64,000 nucleotides of DNA from the NCBI GenBank assembly GCA_026388095.1, contig JAPLKL010000014.1, positions 1-64,000 on the forward strand, in the 5' to 3' direction. This DNA comes from Elusimicrobiota bacterium (GTDB lineage Bacteria > Elusimicrobiota > Elusimicrobia > UBA1565 > UBA9628). A program made the translations under genes and the position numbers. How positions within the stretch are numbered: the stretch's first letter is position 1; every line of letters starts with the position of its first letter. This document shows positions 41,747-50,453 of this stretch, piece after piece. The notes beneath the pieces are model-generated. The model had not been told where the DNA came from. It worked only from the letters and a program-made list of their open reading frames with translations, and ran no database searches.

Positions 41747-43066
41747 ATGACGACCAAGACCGCCCCCGCCCAGACCGACTACCCCCGCATCGTGACCGTC
41801 CCCCCCGGCCCCAAGGCCCGGAAGGTCATCGCCCTGGACAAGCAGTGGACCTCGCCCTCCTACATCAAGGAGTATCCCCTGGTCATGGCCGGGGGCAAGG
41901 GCGCCATGGTCGAGGACGTGGACGGCAACCGCTACATCGACTGGATGGCCGGCATCGCCGTCAATTCGACGGGCTACAACCACCCCCGGGTCATCAAAGC
42001 CATCCACGAGGCCGCCGACAAGTTCCTCCACATCTGCGGCACGGATTTCTATTACGAGTCCCTGGCCCTGCTGTGCGAGAAGCTCGCCAAGAGCGCGCCC
42101 GGCCCGGACAAATACCGCGTGTTCCTTACGAATTCCGGCACCGAGGCGGTCGAGGGCGCGGTCAAGCTCGCGCGCTACCACACCAAGAGGCCCCAACTCA
42201 TCGCCTTCGAGGGCGCCTTCCACGGCCGCTCTTACGCCGCGGTGAGCCTGACCTCCAGCAAGGTCAAGTATCGGGCCGGCTTCGGGCCCATGCTCCCGGG
42301 AATCAGCCACCTCCCCTACGACAACCCCTACCGGGGCGGCGACCCCATGGCCGCGGCGCACAAGCTCTTCGAGAGCAGGGTCTCGCCCAAGGACGTGGCC
42401 GCGGTGTTCATGGAGCCTATCCAGGGAGAGGGCGGCTACATCATGCCCCGGCCCGAGTTCGTGCGCGCCTGGCGCAAGCTCTGCGACGAGCACGGCATCC
42501 TGCTTGTCTTCGACGAGATCCAGTCCGGCGTGGGCCGCACCGGCAAGATGTGGGCCTGCGAGCACTTCGGCGTGGAGCCGGACATTCTGCTCACGGCCAA
42601 GGGACTGGGCTCCGGCCTGCCCATCGGCGCGATCGTGGCCAAGGAGAAGGTCATGACCTGGGGCCTGGGCACCCACGGCACGACCTTCGGCGGCAATCCG
42701 GTCTGCTGCGCCGCGGCTTTGGCCACCCTGGAAATCGTCGAGGGCGGGCTCCTCGCCAACGCGGCCAAGATGGGCGAGCGCCTGCTCGCCGGACTGCGCA
42801 AGCTGCAGGAGAATCATCCCTGCATCGGCGATGTCCGCGGCGTGGGCCTGATGATCGGGGTGGAGTTCGTCAAGGACCGCAAGACCAAGGTCCCGGACAC
42901 CGACCTGGTGGCCAAGCTTGAGCAGCTCGCCTTCCTCAAGGGCCTGCTGCTGCTCTCCTGCGGCAAGGCCGTCATCCGGGTGGCGCCGCCCTTGGTGCTC
43001 AACGCTCACGACGTGGACGCGGGCCTGGACATCCTGGACCAGTGCCTCGCCGAGCTGGGAGGCTGA
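41747..43066 (+). CDS. Class III PLP-dependent aminotransferase (2), GABA/acetylornithine-like
   Basis: The 439-residue product resembles 4-aminobutyrate or acetylornithine-type aminotransferases: VEDVDGNRYIDWMAGIAVNSTGYNHP, LTNSGTEAVEGAVKLARYHT, FEGAFHGRSYAAVSLTSSKVKYR, LVFDEIQSGVGRTGKMWACEHFGVEPDI and Lys285 in TAKGLGSGLPIGAI. It is not a close copy of the upstream aminotransferase, so the two probably act on different substrates or steps. AGGAG lies before the ATG. It is the last gene of the cluster and is followed by two GC-rich hairpins. Confidence 0.93.
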   Translation: MTTKTAPAQTDYPRIVTVPPGPKARKVIALDKQWTSPSYIKEYPLVMAGGKGAMVEDVDGNRYIDWMAGIAVNSTGYNHPRVIKAIHEAADKFLHICGTDFYYESLALLCEKLAKSAPGPDKYRVFLTNSGTEAVEGAVKLARYHTKRPQLIAFEGAFHGRSYAAVSLTSSKVKYRAGFGPMLPGISHLPYDNPYRGGDPMAAAHKLFESRVSPKDVAAVFMEPIQGEGGYIMPRPEFVRAWRKLCDEHGILLVFDEIQSGVGRTGKMWACEHFGVEPDILLTAKGLGSGLPIGAIVAKEKVMTWGLGTHGTTFGGNPVCCAAALATLEIVEGGLLANAAKMGERLLAGLRKLQENHPCIGDVRGVGLMIGVEFVKDRKTKVPDTDLVAKLEQLAFLKGLLLLSCGKAVIRVAPPLVLNAHDVDAGLDILDQCLAELGG

Positions 43067-43089
43067 GCATCCGGCCGGTACGGGTCATT

Positions 43090-43136
43090 CCGCCCCGCTG
43101 CGCGGGGCGGTGGCGGGCGAGCTGGCGCTCGCCCGC
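43090..43136. terminator. Two adjacent GC-rich hairpins between convergent genes
   Basis: CCGCCCCGC/GCGGGGCGG (43090-43110, 3-base loop) is followed directly by GCGGGCGAGC/GCTCGCCCGC (43113-43136, 4-base loop). Both stems are perfect and neither has a T-run. They separate the aminotransferase operon from the histidine kinase operon. Confidence 0.65.
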
Positions 43137-43153
43137 TCGGCACGGCGACGGAT

Positions 43154-44959
43154 TTACGCCGAAGCTATGCGCTCTCCTTCTTCCGACGGCAAAGTGAAGT
43201 AGAAAGTCGAGCCCTTGCCTTCCTCGCTCTGCACCCAGACCGTCCCGCCGTGAAGCTTGATGAATTCGCTGACCAGCGCCAGGCCCAGGCCCACGCCCGG
43301 CTGGGAGCCGTCGTTGCTGCCGACCTGGGAGAACTTCTCGAAGAGCTTCTTGATGCCCTCCTTGGATATGCCGCAGCCGGTGTCCTTTACCGCGCAGATC
43401 ACATGCCCGTGCGCGTCCGGCTTGGCAGCGGCAGCGGCCACGATCTGGCCGCCCTCCGGGGTGAACTTGATGGCGTTGGAGATGAGGTTGGCGAGCACCT
43501 GCACGATGCGCTGATGGTCGGCCATGACCATCAGGTCCGGAGACGGGGCCCGGAAGGAGAGGCTGATCCCCTTGTTGTTGGCCCAGGGCTGGAGGCTGTC
43601 CACCGCTTCCTTGAGCAGCCCGGTGAGGGAAGTGGGAGCCTGCCGGATGCTGATCTTGCCGGCGCGCAGCTTGGAGAAGTCCAGGATCTCGCTGATCATG
43701 GAGCCGAGCTGCTGGCTGTTGCGCAGGCAGACGTCCAGGAAACCGTTGTCCTCCGGCCCCAGCGTCGCTCCGGCCCGCTCGCTCAAGAGCTCCAGCGCGC
43801 AGTTGATGGAGGCCAGCGGGGCCTGCAGGTCATGGGTCACGCGCGAGAGGAACTCCTCCTGGAGCCGGAGCGTCTCCTTGAACTTGACCACGTCCGGCAG
43901 CCCGGTGTAGGTGCCCACGACCCGGCCGGAGTCGTCCTCGACTACGGCCATGGACCGGCGCAGGGCCCGTCCGACCTCGTGGTCCGCGGACACAGCCACC
44001 TCCGGATTGGTCCCAGGCTCGGCGCCGAGGTCCTTGGCCATGGCCACCATATTCTCGCCCGTGGAGACGCTCTCCATGATATTCTTGCCCGCCATATCGG
44101 CCAAGCTCTTGCCCGCGAGCTCCTCGGCGGCCGGGTTCATCATGAGGACATTGCCTTCCTTGTCCACGATGACCTTGCCTTCGGCCACGGAGGTGAGCAC
44201 TTTCGCGGTCAGCGCCTTCTCGCCCCGCAAGGCCGCGGTGGCCTGGGCCACGTGCTCATCCATGGCCTCTTTGACCAGGCGCACCGTGTCCTCGTAGAGA
44301 TGGACCCGCTCGCCAGGGTCCTCCACCGCGGACTCGACCAGCTTCTTGAGGACGGAGCCGAAGCTCAGCCCGGCCTTGCTGGACGGAGCCGCCGCGCTGG
44401 GCGGCTGGGCGGCCCCAGCGCCGGGGCCCGGGCCCGGCGCGGCGCGCGGCGCCGCAGGCAGCGGCTTGGCCGAAGCGCGGGAGTAGCGCTCCTGGTCGTG
44501 CCTGATGTGCTTGACGCCCCTCTGGACGAAGAAATCGTCCACCGCGCCCTGGGCCCGCTCCGGCGGTACCGCGGCCAGTTCGCACATGGCGGCAAGCTCG
44601 AAAGGCTTTATCCCGCGCCAAAAACTCAGGCTGCGCAAGCCATGCCCCTGGAACAGGATCCGTATGGAGTCAGGGGCCTGGGTCTCGGCCAGCGCCGGCG
44701 TCTCGTTGACCAGCCAGCGTCCGTCGGCCAAGGACAGGTCCACGCGCTCCTGCTGCGCGGTCGCGAAGGCCAGGTCCAGAAGGTTGTAGGCTTCACGGAT
44801 GGCCTCGGCGGCCATGGGGTGGTTGCTGCGGTAGAGCGCCGCCAGCTTGATCGCACGGCCCAGACTGGCGATGTACTCCGCGCCAATCTCCGCCAGGGAC
44901 GGGGCCTTGGTCCGCGCCGGTCTGGAAGACTCTGAAGCGCCGCCTGGCTTGAGCATCAC
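43154..44959 (-). CDS. Sensor histidine kinase with novel N-terminal region
   Basis: The 601-residue product has no clear membrane segment, so it is probably cytosolic. Residues about 25-170 form a helical/beta region (RAIKLAALYRSNHPMAAEAIREAYNLLD, VDLSLADGRWLVNETP). An Ala/Pro-rich linker, a PAS-like domain (GKVIVDKEGNVLMMNPAAEEL) and the kinase core follow. His376 in RVTHDLQAPLASI is the phosphorylation site. The ATPase boxes are NLISNAIKFT, KDTGCGIS, FEKFSQ and GVGLGLAL. It overlaps the TPR gene by 4 bases in a four-gene operon with two receiver proteins, which are likely targets. Confidence 0.92.
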   Translation of the reverse strand: MMLKPGGASESSRPARTKAPSLAEIGAEYIASLGRAIKLAALYRSNHPMAAEAIREAYNLLDLAFATAQQERVDLSLADGRWLVNETPALAETQAPDSIRILFQGHGLRSLSFWRGIKPFELAAMCELAAVPPERAQGAVDDFFVQRGVKHIRHDQERYSRASAKPLPAAPRAAPGPGPGAGAAQPPSAAAPSSKAGLSFGSVLKKLVESAVEDPGERVHLYEDTVRLVKEAMDEHVAQATAALRGEKALTAKVLTSVAEGKVIVDKEGNVLMMNPAAEELAGKSLADMAGKNIMESVSTGENMVAMAKDLGAEPGTNPEVAVSADHEVGRALRRSMAVVEDDSGRVVGTYTGLPDVVKFKETLRLQEEFLSRVTHDLQAPLASINCALELLSERAGATLGPEDNGFLDVCLRNSQQLGSMISEILDFSKLRAGKISIRQAPTSLTGLLKEAVDSLQPWANNKGISLSFRAPSPDLMVMADHQRIVQVLANLISNAIKFTPEGGQIVAAAAAKPDAHGHVICAVKDTGCGISKEGIKKLFEKFSQVGSNDGSQPGVGLGLALVSEFIKLHGGTVWVQSEEGKGSTFYFTLPSEEGERIASA

Positions 44960-45723
44960 ACACCTCCGAGAGCCGGTGTCCCGTCGCCGCCGGCCGCGGC
45001 GTCCCCGAGGATGCGGGCCCAGGCCAGGGCGACCAACGGGTCTCCAGGGTCGGCCTCGTCGCGAAGCAGGGATTGCGCCCGCGCCTCCTGGCCGCTCTCA
45101 GCCAGGAGCATGGCCCAGTTGGAGACGGCCAAGGGATGTCCGGGGATGACCTTGAGCGCCTTCTCGAAATAGAAGCCGGCGTCCTGAAGCCGGCCGGCCG
45201 CATAGAGCGCCACTCCCATGTCGTTGGGCGCGGCGAAGAAGCCGGGGTCCAGAGCCATGGCCTGGAAAATGGCCGGGGCGTCGGGCTGATAGCCGGAGGC
45301 GCACCAGAACTCATGGCAGTTCTGCGCGTCGTAGGCATTGAGCTTCATGGCTTGCTGGCTCTCGGCCAGCCGGCGGTCGGGGTCGGCGCGCTGCCCGCGG
45401 CGCAATGCCTTGGCCATGGCGCGATGGGTCTCGGTCAGGTTAGGAGCCGCTTCGAGGGCCTGTTGCGCCTCGTCATAGGCCAATTCGTAGTAGCTGGCGC
45501 ACTCCTGGCCCGATATCTCGCGCCGGAAGCCCCAAAGGGCGTAGGTCTCGGCTAAAGCCGCAGTGGTCGAGGCCCACAGGCCTGGCTCGAGGTCCCGGGC
45601 CTCCAAGTATAGCGCCACCGCCTCCTGGTAGCCCTGGATATCGAAGCGCCGGGCTTGCCTGCGCCCCTCATCGCGCAGGCTCTGGGCTGAGGTCTGGGGA
45701 AGGTCCAATACAGCTTCGGGCAT
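44956..45723 (-). CDS. TPR-repeat protein
   Basis: The 255-residue product has no signal peptide and is built of TPR-like helices, for example AVALYLEARDLEPGLWASTTAALAETYALWG, LAYDEAQQALEAAPNLTETHRAMAKAL and GVALYAAGRLQDAGFYFEKALKVIPGHPLAVSNWAML. Such proteins act as scaffolds. It is encoded between the receiver-ATPase fusion (1 base gap) and the kinase (4-base overlap), so it may bridge them or bind pilus-assembly proteins. No enzyme motif is seen. Confidence 0.85.
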   Translation of the reverse strand: MPEAVLDLPQTSAQSLRDEGRRQARRFDIQGYQEAVALYLEARDLEPGLWASTTAALAETYALWGFRREISGQECASYYELAYDEAQQALEAAPNLTETHRAMAKALRRGQRADPDRRLAESQQAMKLNAYDAQNCHEFWCASGYQPDAPAIFQAMALDPGFFAAPNDMGVALYAAGRLQDAGFYFEKALKVIPGHPLAVSNWAMLLAESGQEARAQSLLRDEADPGDPLVALAWARILGDAAAGGDGTPALGGV

Positions 45724-45724
45724 A

Positions 45725-47800
45725 TCATCCTCCCATCATGATCTTGAGGGCTTCGTCGACCGAGGTATCCCCGGAGGCCACCACCCGCAGAGCCGCTTGG
45801 CGCAGGGTGGTCAGACCCTCCTTTTCCACGAGGTCCTGGAGGGCATCAGCCTGCTGGCTGTTGACGATGAGCTGGCGCAGGGCCAAGCTGTCGACCGGCA
45901 TCACTTCAAAGACCGACTTGCGGCCCGAGTAGCCGGTTTGATGGCAGTAACCGCAGCCCGGAGCGCGGAACACGGTCTTAAGGGCCGCGACCTCTGCCTC
46001 GTTGAGGAACTTCTTGTCCTCGTCCGAGAGCTCGCCCGCCCTCTTGCACCGGGGGCAGAGTTTGCGCACCAGGCGCTGGGCGACGATCAGGCGCACGCTC
46101 GCCGCCACCAGATAAGGAGCGACACCCATGTGGACCAGCCGGACGATGGACGCCGGCGCGCTGTTGGTGTGCAAAGTCGAGAAGACTAGGTGCCCGGTGA
46201 TAGAGGCCTTGACCGCGATCTCCGCGGTCTCCAAGTCCCGGATCTCCCCGATGAGCATGATGTCCGGGTCCTGGCGCAGGAAGGCGCGCAGCGCGGATTC
46301 GAAGGTGAGCCCGATGCTGGGCCGGATCTTGACCTGGGAGATGCCGGCCAGCTCGTATTCGACCGGATCCTCCGCGGTCATGATGTTGACGTCCGGACGA
46401 TTGAGCATGCTGATCATGGTGTAGAGGGTGGTGGTCTTGCCGCTGCCCGTGGGGCCCGTGACCAGGATGAGGCCGTGCGGCGCGTGCAGGGCTTTTTCCA
46501 CGCAGGCCAGGTCCCGAGGCGTGAGGTCGAGGTCGGCCAGGTTGCCCTTGAGCTTGCTCTGGCCGAGGACGCGCATGACGATCTTCTCGCCCCGGGAGCA
46601 GGGCAAGGTGCTGATGCGGAACTCGACCTTGCTGCCTTTGATCTGCGCCCGGAACTGGCCGTCCTGGGGCAAGCGCCGCTCCGTGATGGAGAGGTTGGAC
46701 ATGATCTTGATGCGCGCGGTCAGGCGCGGGTGGATGGCGATGGGCAAGGTGCAGAGCAGCTTGAGGGAGCCGTCGACGCGCACGCGCACGGTGACCTTGT
46801 CCTCCCCCGGCTCGATGTGGATGTCGGAGGCCCGCATCTCGACGGCGCGCATGAGGATGCGGTTGACGCGGTTGATGAGGGGAGAATCCTGCGCCAACTC
46901 CTCGAGGCCGTGGAGGTCCGCGGCCTCCTCCTTCTTGTCGTCCGCGGACTCGACCGCGATATCGTTATCCCCGGACAGGTCATCCAGAGACTCCTCCCCA
47001 ATGAGGCCCTCCTCGTCCAGCGCCGCCGGAGCGGTGACCTCCGGAGGAAGCGGAGCCTCGGGCTGCGGCGCTCTGGCCGCGGCTGGGGGGCTTGCCCGAG
47101 GCTCCGCTGAACGATCCCCCGGAGGTAAGATGGTGGGCAACTGCACGGGCGGCGCGGGGGTGAAGAAGTCTTCTTCCTCTATGGAAGGGGGCAAAGACGG
47201 CGCGACGGTGTTCTCCTCACGCGCGGCCTGGCCCTCTTCGGGGGCTGCGTCGGCCGTCATGGGCGGCGCCGCGTCCGGGGCCGCCTCACCGGGAGTCTCG
47301 GGCTCAGGCAGGGACTCCAGCGCCTTCCTGACGCTCTCCAGGAGCTTCCCGTTGCTGACCGGCTTCTCCAGGAAATCCGAGACCTCCAGGTTGATGCTCT
47401 TGAGGTGCTGCCGGTTGGGCGCGCCCGTGAACATGATGACCGGGATGCTCCGCAGCTCCATGCGGCTGCGCAGCTCCTGGAGCAGCTCGTAGCCGTTCAT
47501 CCTGGGCATGTTGAAATCGAGGATGATCAAGTCCGGCTGGTGGCGCAGCACAGACTCCAGAGCGCTGCGCCCGTCCGCCGCCTCCATCACCCGATAGGAG
47601 TGCCTGGAGAGCAGGACGCTGACCAAGGAGCGGTAGTCCTTATTGTCTTCGACGACCAGGATGGTCCGCGGCGTCGCCTTCAACTGCACAGACTCCGCTT
47701 CAGGTTCAGAAGGCGCGACCGCCGCCGCCCCGTCTCGAGCCCGCCCGCGGAGCATGGCGTCTATTTTCTCGCCCAGCTCCATCAACGGATCCTGATCCAT
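45725..47800 (-). CDS. Receiver domain-GspE/PilB ATPase fusion
   Basis: The 691-residue product starts with a response-regulator receiver domain (about 46-165): acidic pair Glu51-Asp52, phosphoacceptor Asp95 (LIILDFNMPR), Thr125 and Lys146 (LEKPV). A Pro/Glu-rich linker (to about 285) leads to a full type II secretion/type IV pilus assembly ATPase. That part has ASDIHIEPGEDKV, Walker A GPTGSGKTTTLYTM, the Asp box EDPVEYEL, Walker B MLIGEIRD, His box TGHLVFSTLHTNSA and a zinc site CPRCK...CGYC. Phosphorylation may thus switch the motor directly. ATG 47800 is preceded by GGGGGGAA; ATG 47821 is an alternative. Confidence 0.92.
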   Translation of the reverse strand: MDQDPLMELGEKIDAMLRGRARDGAAAVAPSEPEAESVQLKATPRTILVVEDNKDYRSLVSVLLSRHSYRVMEAADGRSALESVLRHQPDLIILDFNMPRMNGYELLQELRSRMELRSIPVIMFTGAPNRQHLKSINLEVSDFLEKPVSNGKLLESVRKALESLPEPETPGEAAPDAAPPMTADAAPEEGQAAREENTVAPSLPPSIEEEDFFTPAPPVQLPTILPPGDRSAEPRASPPAAARAPQPEAPLPPEVTAPAALDEEGLIGEESLDDLSGDNDIAVESADDKKEEAADLHGLEELAQDSPLINRVNRILMRAVEMRASDIHIEPGEDKVTVRVRVDGSLKLLCTLPIAIHPRLTARIKIMSNLSITERRLPQDGQFRAQIKGSKVEFRISTLPCSRGEKIVMRVLGQSKLKGNLADLDLTPRDLACVEKALHAPHGLILVTGPTGSGKTTTLYTMISMLNRPDVNIMTAEDPVEYELAGISQVKIRPSIGLTFESALRAFLRQDPDIMLIGEIRDLETAEIAVKASITGHLVFSTLHTNSAPASIVRLVHMGVAPYLVAASVRLIVAQRLVRKLCPRCKRAGELSDEDKKFLNEAEVAALKTVFRAPGCGYCHQTGYSGRKSVFEVMPVDSLALRQLIVNSQQADALQDLVEKEGLTTLRQAALRVVASGDTSVDEALKIMMGG

Positions 47801-47854
47801 TTTTCCCCCCAGCTGTTGCATCTCAAGTGTAACAGGAGGGCGTCAAGGAATTGT

Positions 47855-47876
47855 CAAGCGCGCCTCAGCGCGCTTG
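47855..47876 (-). terminator. Small perfect hairpin between regulator and ATPase genes
   Basis: CAAGCGCGC/GCGCGCTTG forms a 9-bp stem with a 4-base loop between the OmpR-type regulator stop and the fusion ATPase start. There is no T-run, so it may only partly uncouple the two genes. Confidence 0.45.
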
Positions 47877-47938
47877 TGCTGACCGTCTCAGGAAGGATGT
47901 TGGCGGTCATGCGCCAGCCCGGATGCTGGGGGCGGACC

Positions 47939-48649
47939 TCAGAGCTCGAAGCGGTAGCCGCTGCCCGGCACCGTCACGATGCGGCGGCCCAGACGCGGCC
48001 CGAGCTTGCGGCGCAGGGAGGAAAGGTGCACGGTCACGGTGTGCGGATCGTTGTACTCGGCCAAGTCGTAGCCCCAGACCGACTCGAGCAAAAACTTCGG
48101 GGTGAGCACGTGCCCGCGCTTGCGCAGCAGAAGGGTCAGGAGGTCGAACTCCTTGCGGGTGAGGTCGACGCGCCGGCCGCCGTGGCTGACGGTCCGGGCC
48201 TGCACGTCGAGGGCCACTCCGTCGGCCCGCAGGATCTCGCAGAACTCGGCCGCGGTGGCGTAGCGGCGCAGAACGGCCATGATTTTGGCCAGGAGGATGG
48301 GCGGCTCGAAAGGCTTGAGCACGTAGTCGTCGGCGCCCAGCGAGAAGCCCTCCAACTGGTCCCGTTCCTGCCTGCTGGCGCCGGACATGAGCACGATGGG
48401 GAGCGCCGCGGTCCGGCGTTCCGCGCGCAAGCGGCGGCAGAGCTCGAAACCACCCATCTCCGGCATCTGCACGTCGGAGATGACGATGTCCGGCTGGGAA
48501 TCCACCGCGGCGAGCAAGGCCTCCCGGCCCGAGTCAGCGTCGAGCACGGTATGGCCGGCCTCGCGCAGGAAGGAACGCAGCATCTTGCGGAAATCCTCCT
48601 CGTCGTCGACGAGCAAGATCTTGTAGCGCAGCGTGGGGCCTTCGGTCAT
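47939..48649 (-). CDS. OmpR/PhoB-type response regulator
   Basis: The 236-residue product has an N-terminal receiver domain with Asp15/Asp16 (LVDDEED), phosphoacceptor Asp59 (VISDVQMPE) and Lys112 (LKPFEP). A C-terminal winged-helix DNA-binding domain follows (LTRKEFDLLTLLLRKRGHVLTPKFLLESVWG, VTVHLSSLRRKLG, RIVTVPGSGYRF). It is the first gene of the minus-strand signalling block and probably receives phosphate from the kinase encoded three genes downstream. Its targets may include this operon or pilus genes elsewhere; this is inference. Confidence 0.95.
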   Translation of the reverse strand: MTEGPTLRYKILLVDDEEDFRKMLRSFLREAGHTVLDADSGREALLAAVDSQPDIVISDVQMPEMGGFELCRRLRAERRTAALPIVLMSGASRQERDQLEGFSLGADDYVLKPFEPPILLAKIMAVLRRYATAAEFCEILRADGVALDVQARTVSHGGRRVDLTRKEFDLLTLLLRKRGHVLTPKFLLESVWGYDLAEYNDPHTVTVHLSSLRRKLGPRLGRRIVTVPGSGYRFEL

Positions 48650-48691
48650 GAGCGATGTTCCCTGGGGCAGGCGGAGACCTGACCGGAGTCA

Positions 48692-48697
48692 ATTATA
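48692..48697 (-). promoter_or_regulatory. -10 box (TATAAT) for response regulator operon
   Basis: Consensus TATAAT on the minus strand lies 42 bases before the ATG at 48649, giving a normal leader. It is divergent from the CoA-transferase promoter less than 50 bases away. Confidence 0.6.
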
Positions 48698-48739
48698 GCT
48701 CTATTCCCGCCCCCCGCGCAGACCGGTCCTCAATTTAGC

Positions 48740-48745
48740 TAGAAT
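48740..48745 (+). promoter_or_regulatory. -10 box (TAGAAT) for CoA-transferase operon
   Basis: TAGAAT lies 27 bases before the ATG at 48773. A Shine-Dalgarno GAGGAG follows in the leader, so this gene is not leaderless. Confidence 0.6.
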
Positions 48746-48772
48746 ACCCGCATCGCTGCGAGGAGTCCCTGC

Positions 48773-49678
48773 ATGAAGAACAAAGTGGTCAGCATGAAGG
48801 AGGCCGTCTCCGGCCTGGTCAAGGACGGCGACATCGTGGTCATCGAGGGCTTCACGCACCTGATCTGCTTCGCCGCGGGCCACGAGATCATCCGCCAGGG
48901 CCGCAAGGACCTGACCTTGGCGCGCCTGACCCCCGACCTAATCTACGACCAGATGATCGCGGCCGGGGTGGCGCGCAAGCTGGTCTTCTCCTGGGCCGGC
49001 AACCCGGGCGTGGGGTCTTTGCACGCCTTCCGCCGCGCGGTCGAAGCCCAGCCGCCCAAGCTCGAGATCGAGGAGTACTCCCATTTCGGCATGGTGGCGC
49101 GATTCTCGGCGGGCTGCGCCAACGTCCCTTTCTGGATCATGCGCGATTACAAGGGCTCGGACATCCCGGCCGCCAATCCCTTGATCCGCGCCGTCAAGTG
49201 CCCCTATACCGGCGAGGAGTTGGCCACGGTCCCGGCCTTGCGGCCGGACGTGACCATCGTGCACGCCCAGCGCGCCGACAAGACCGGCAACACCCAGATC
49301 TGGGGCCTGCTGGGCGTGCAGAAGGAGGCCGCCTTCGCCTCCCGCAAGGTCATCGTGGTGGCCGAGGATATCGTCGACGAGTCCGTGGTGCGCTCCGACC
49401 CCAACCGCACGCTCATCCCGGGCTTCCAGGTGGACGCCGTGGTTCATGAGCCCTGGGGCGCGCACCCCTCCTTCGCCCAGGGCTACTACGACCGCGACAA
49501 CGATTTCTACGTAAGCTGGGACAAGATCGCGCGCGACGAGGCCAGCCTCAAGAAGTACCTCGACGAGTTCGTCTACGGCGTCAGCGGCCGGGCCGAGTAT
49601 ATGAAGAAGCAGCCGGGCCTGGCCGAGCGCCTGAGCGCCAAGAACATGGTCTGCCAGGGGGTCAACTATGGCTACTGA
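48773..49678 (+). CDS. CoA-transferase family I, alpha subunit
   Basis: The 301-residue product is the A subunit of a two-subunit CoA-transferase (GctA/IpdA-like). It shows GLVKDGDIVVIEGFTHLICFAAGHEIIRQG at the N-terminus, SWAGNPGVGSLHAFRRAVE, PNRTLIPGFQVDAVVHEPWGAHPS and YDRDNDFYVSWDKIA. Such enzymes move CoA between carboxylic acids, for example glutaconate or 3-oxoacids; IpdAB relatives instead open rings in steroid breakdown. The start has GAGGAG 9 bases upstream. It overlaps the beta-subunit gene by 11 bases. The substrate is not clear from the sequence. Confidence 0.9.
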   Translation: MKNKVVSMKEAVSGLVKDGDIVVIEGFTHLICFAAGHEIIRQGRKDLTLARLTPDLIYDQMIAAGVARKLVFSWAGNPGVGSLHAFRRAVEAQPPKLEIEEYSHFGMVARFSAGCANVPFWIMRDYKGSDIPAANPLIRAVKCPYTGEELATVPALRPDVTIVHAQRADKTGNTQIWGLLGVQKEAAFASRKVIVVAEDIVDESVVRSDPNRTLIPGFQVDAVVHEPWGAHPSFAQGYYDRDNDFYVSWDKIARDEASLKKYLDEFVYGVSGRAEYMKKQPGLAERLSAKNMVCQGVNYGY

Positions 49679-50453
49679 GACGAAGGCCGCCACCGACTAC
49701 ACCCTCAACGAGCTCATGACGGTGCTGGCAGCCCGGGAGATCCGGGATGGGGACGTCGTTTTCGTTGGCATAGGGCTGCCCAATCTCGCCTGCAACCTGG
49801 CCCGCCACACGCACGCGCCCAACATGTGCCTCATCTACGAATCCGGAGCCGTGGGCGCTGTGCCCGACCGCGTCCCGCCGTCCATCGGCGACCCGGCCCT
49901 GGTGACCGGCTCCTTGATGGTGGCCAGCATGCAGGACGTATTCCAGGCCATGCTCCAGAACGGCAAGATCCAGGTGGGCTTCCTGGGCGGCGCCCAGATC
50001 GACCGCTACGGCAACATCAACACCACGGTGGTGGGAGACTATCGGAAGCCCAAGGTGCGCCTGCCCGGCTCGGGCGGGGCCTGCGAGATCGCCATCCACG
50101 CCCAGCGCGTGCTGCTCATCGCCAAGCTGGACAAGCGAGCCTTCCCGGAGAAGGTGGACTTCATCACCAGCCCCGGCACCGTGTCCAAAGGCAAGACGCG
50201 CGCGGAGTGGGGACATCCGGGCCGCGGCCCGGTCAAGTGCATCACCAACATGGGCATTCTTGAGCCCGACGAGCGGACCGGCGAACTGGTCCTGACCGCC
50301 ATCTACCCGGGTGTGACCATCGACCAGGTGCGCGCCAACGTGGGCTGGGCGCTCAAGGCGAAGGAGCCCTTGCAGGGCGTGGCCCTGCCCACCGCGCGCG
50401 AGATCCGGCTGCTGCGCGAGAAGCTCGACCCCAAGAAGCTGCACATCAAGTGA
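49668..50453 (+). CDS. CoA-transferase family I, beta subunit
   Basis: The 261-residue product pairs with the preceding subunit. It has GDVVFVGIGLPNLACNLARHTHAPN, the catalytic glutamate Glu58 in LIYESGAVGA (the ESG motif of family I) and GFLGGAQIDRYGNINTTVVGDYRKPKVRLPGSGG, which matches GctB/IpdB. The C-terminal part KCITNMGILEPDERTGELVL is family-typical. The overlap with the alpha gene indicates translational coupling. No clear terminator follows. Confidence 0.91.
   Translation: MATETKAATDYTLNELMTVLAAREIRDGDVVFVGIGLPNLACNLARHTHAPNMCLIYESGAVGAVPDRVPPSIGDPALVTGSLMVASMQDVFQAMLQNGKIQVGFLGGAQIDRYGNINTTVVGDYRKPKVRLPGSGGACEIAIHAQRVLLIAKLDKRAFPEKVDFITSPGTVSKGKTRAEWGHPGRGPVKCITNMGILEPDERTGELVLTAIYPGVTIDQVRANVGWALKAKEPLQGVALPTAREIRLLREKLDPKKLHIK

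Noticed and set aside
40700-43009. Long open frame antisense to the two aminotransferases
   Set aside because: Same GC-driven effect; no start signal or recognisable domain, while both plus-strand enzymes have intact motifs.
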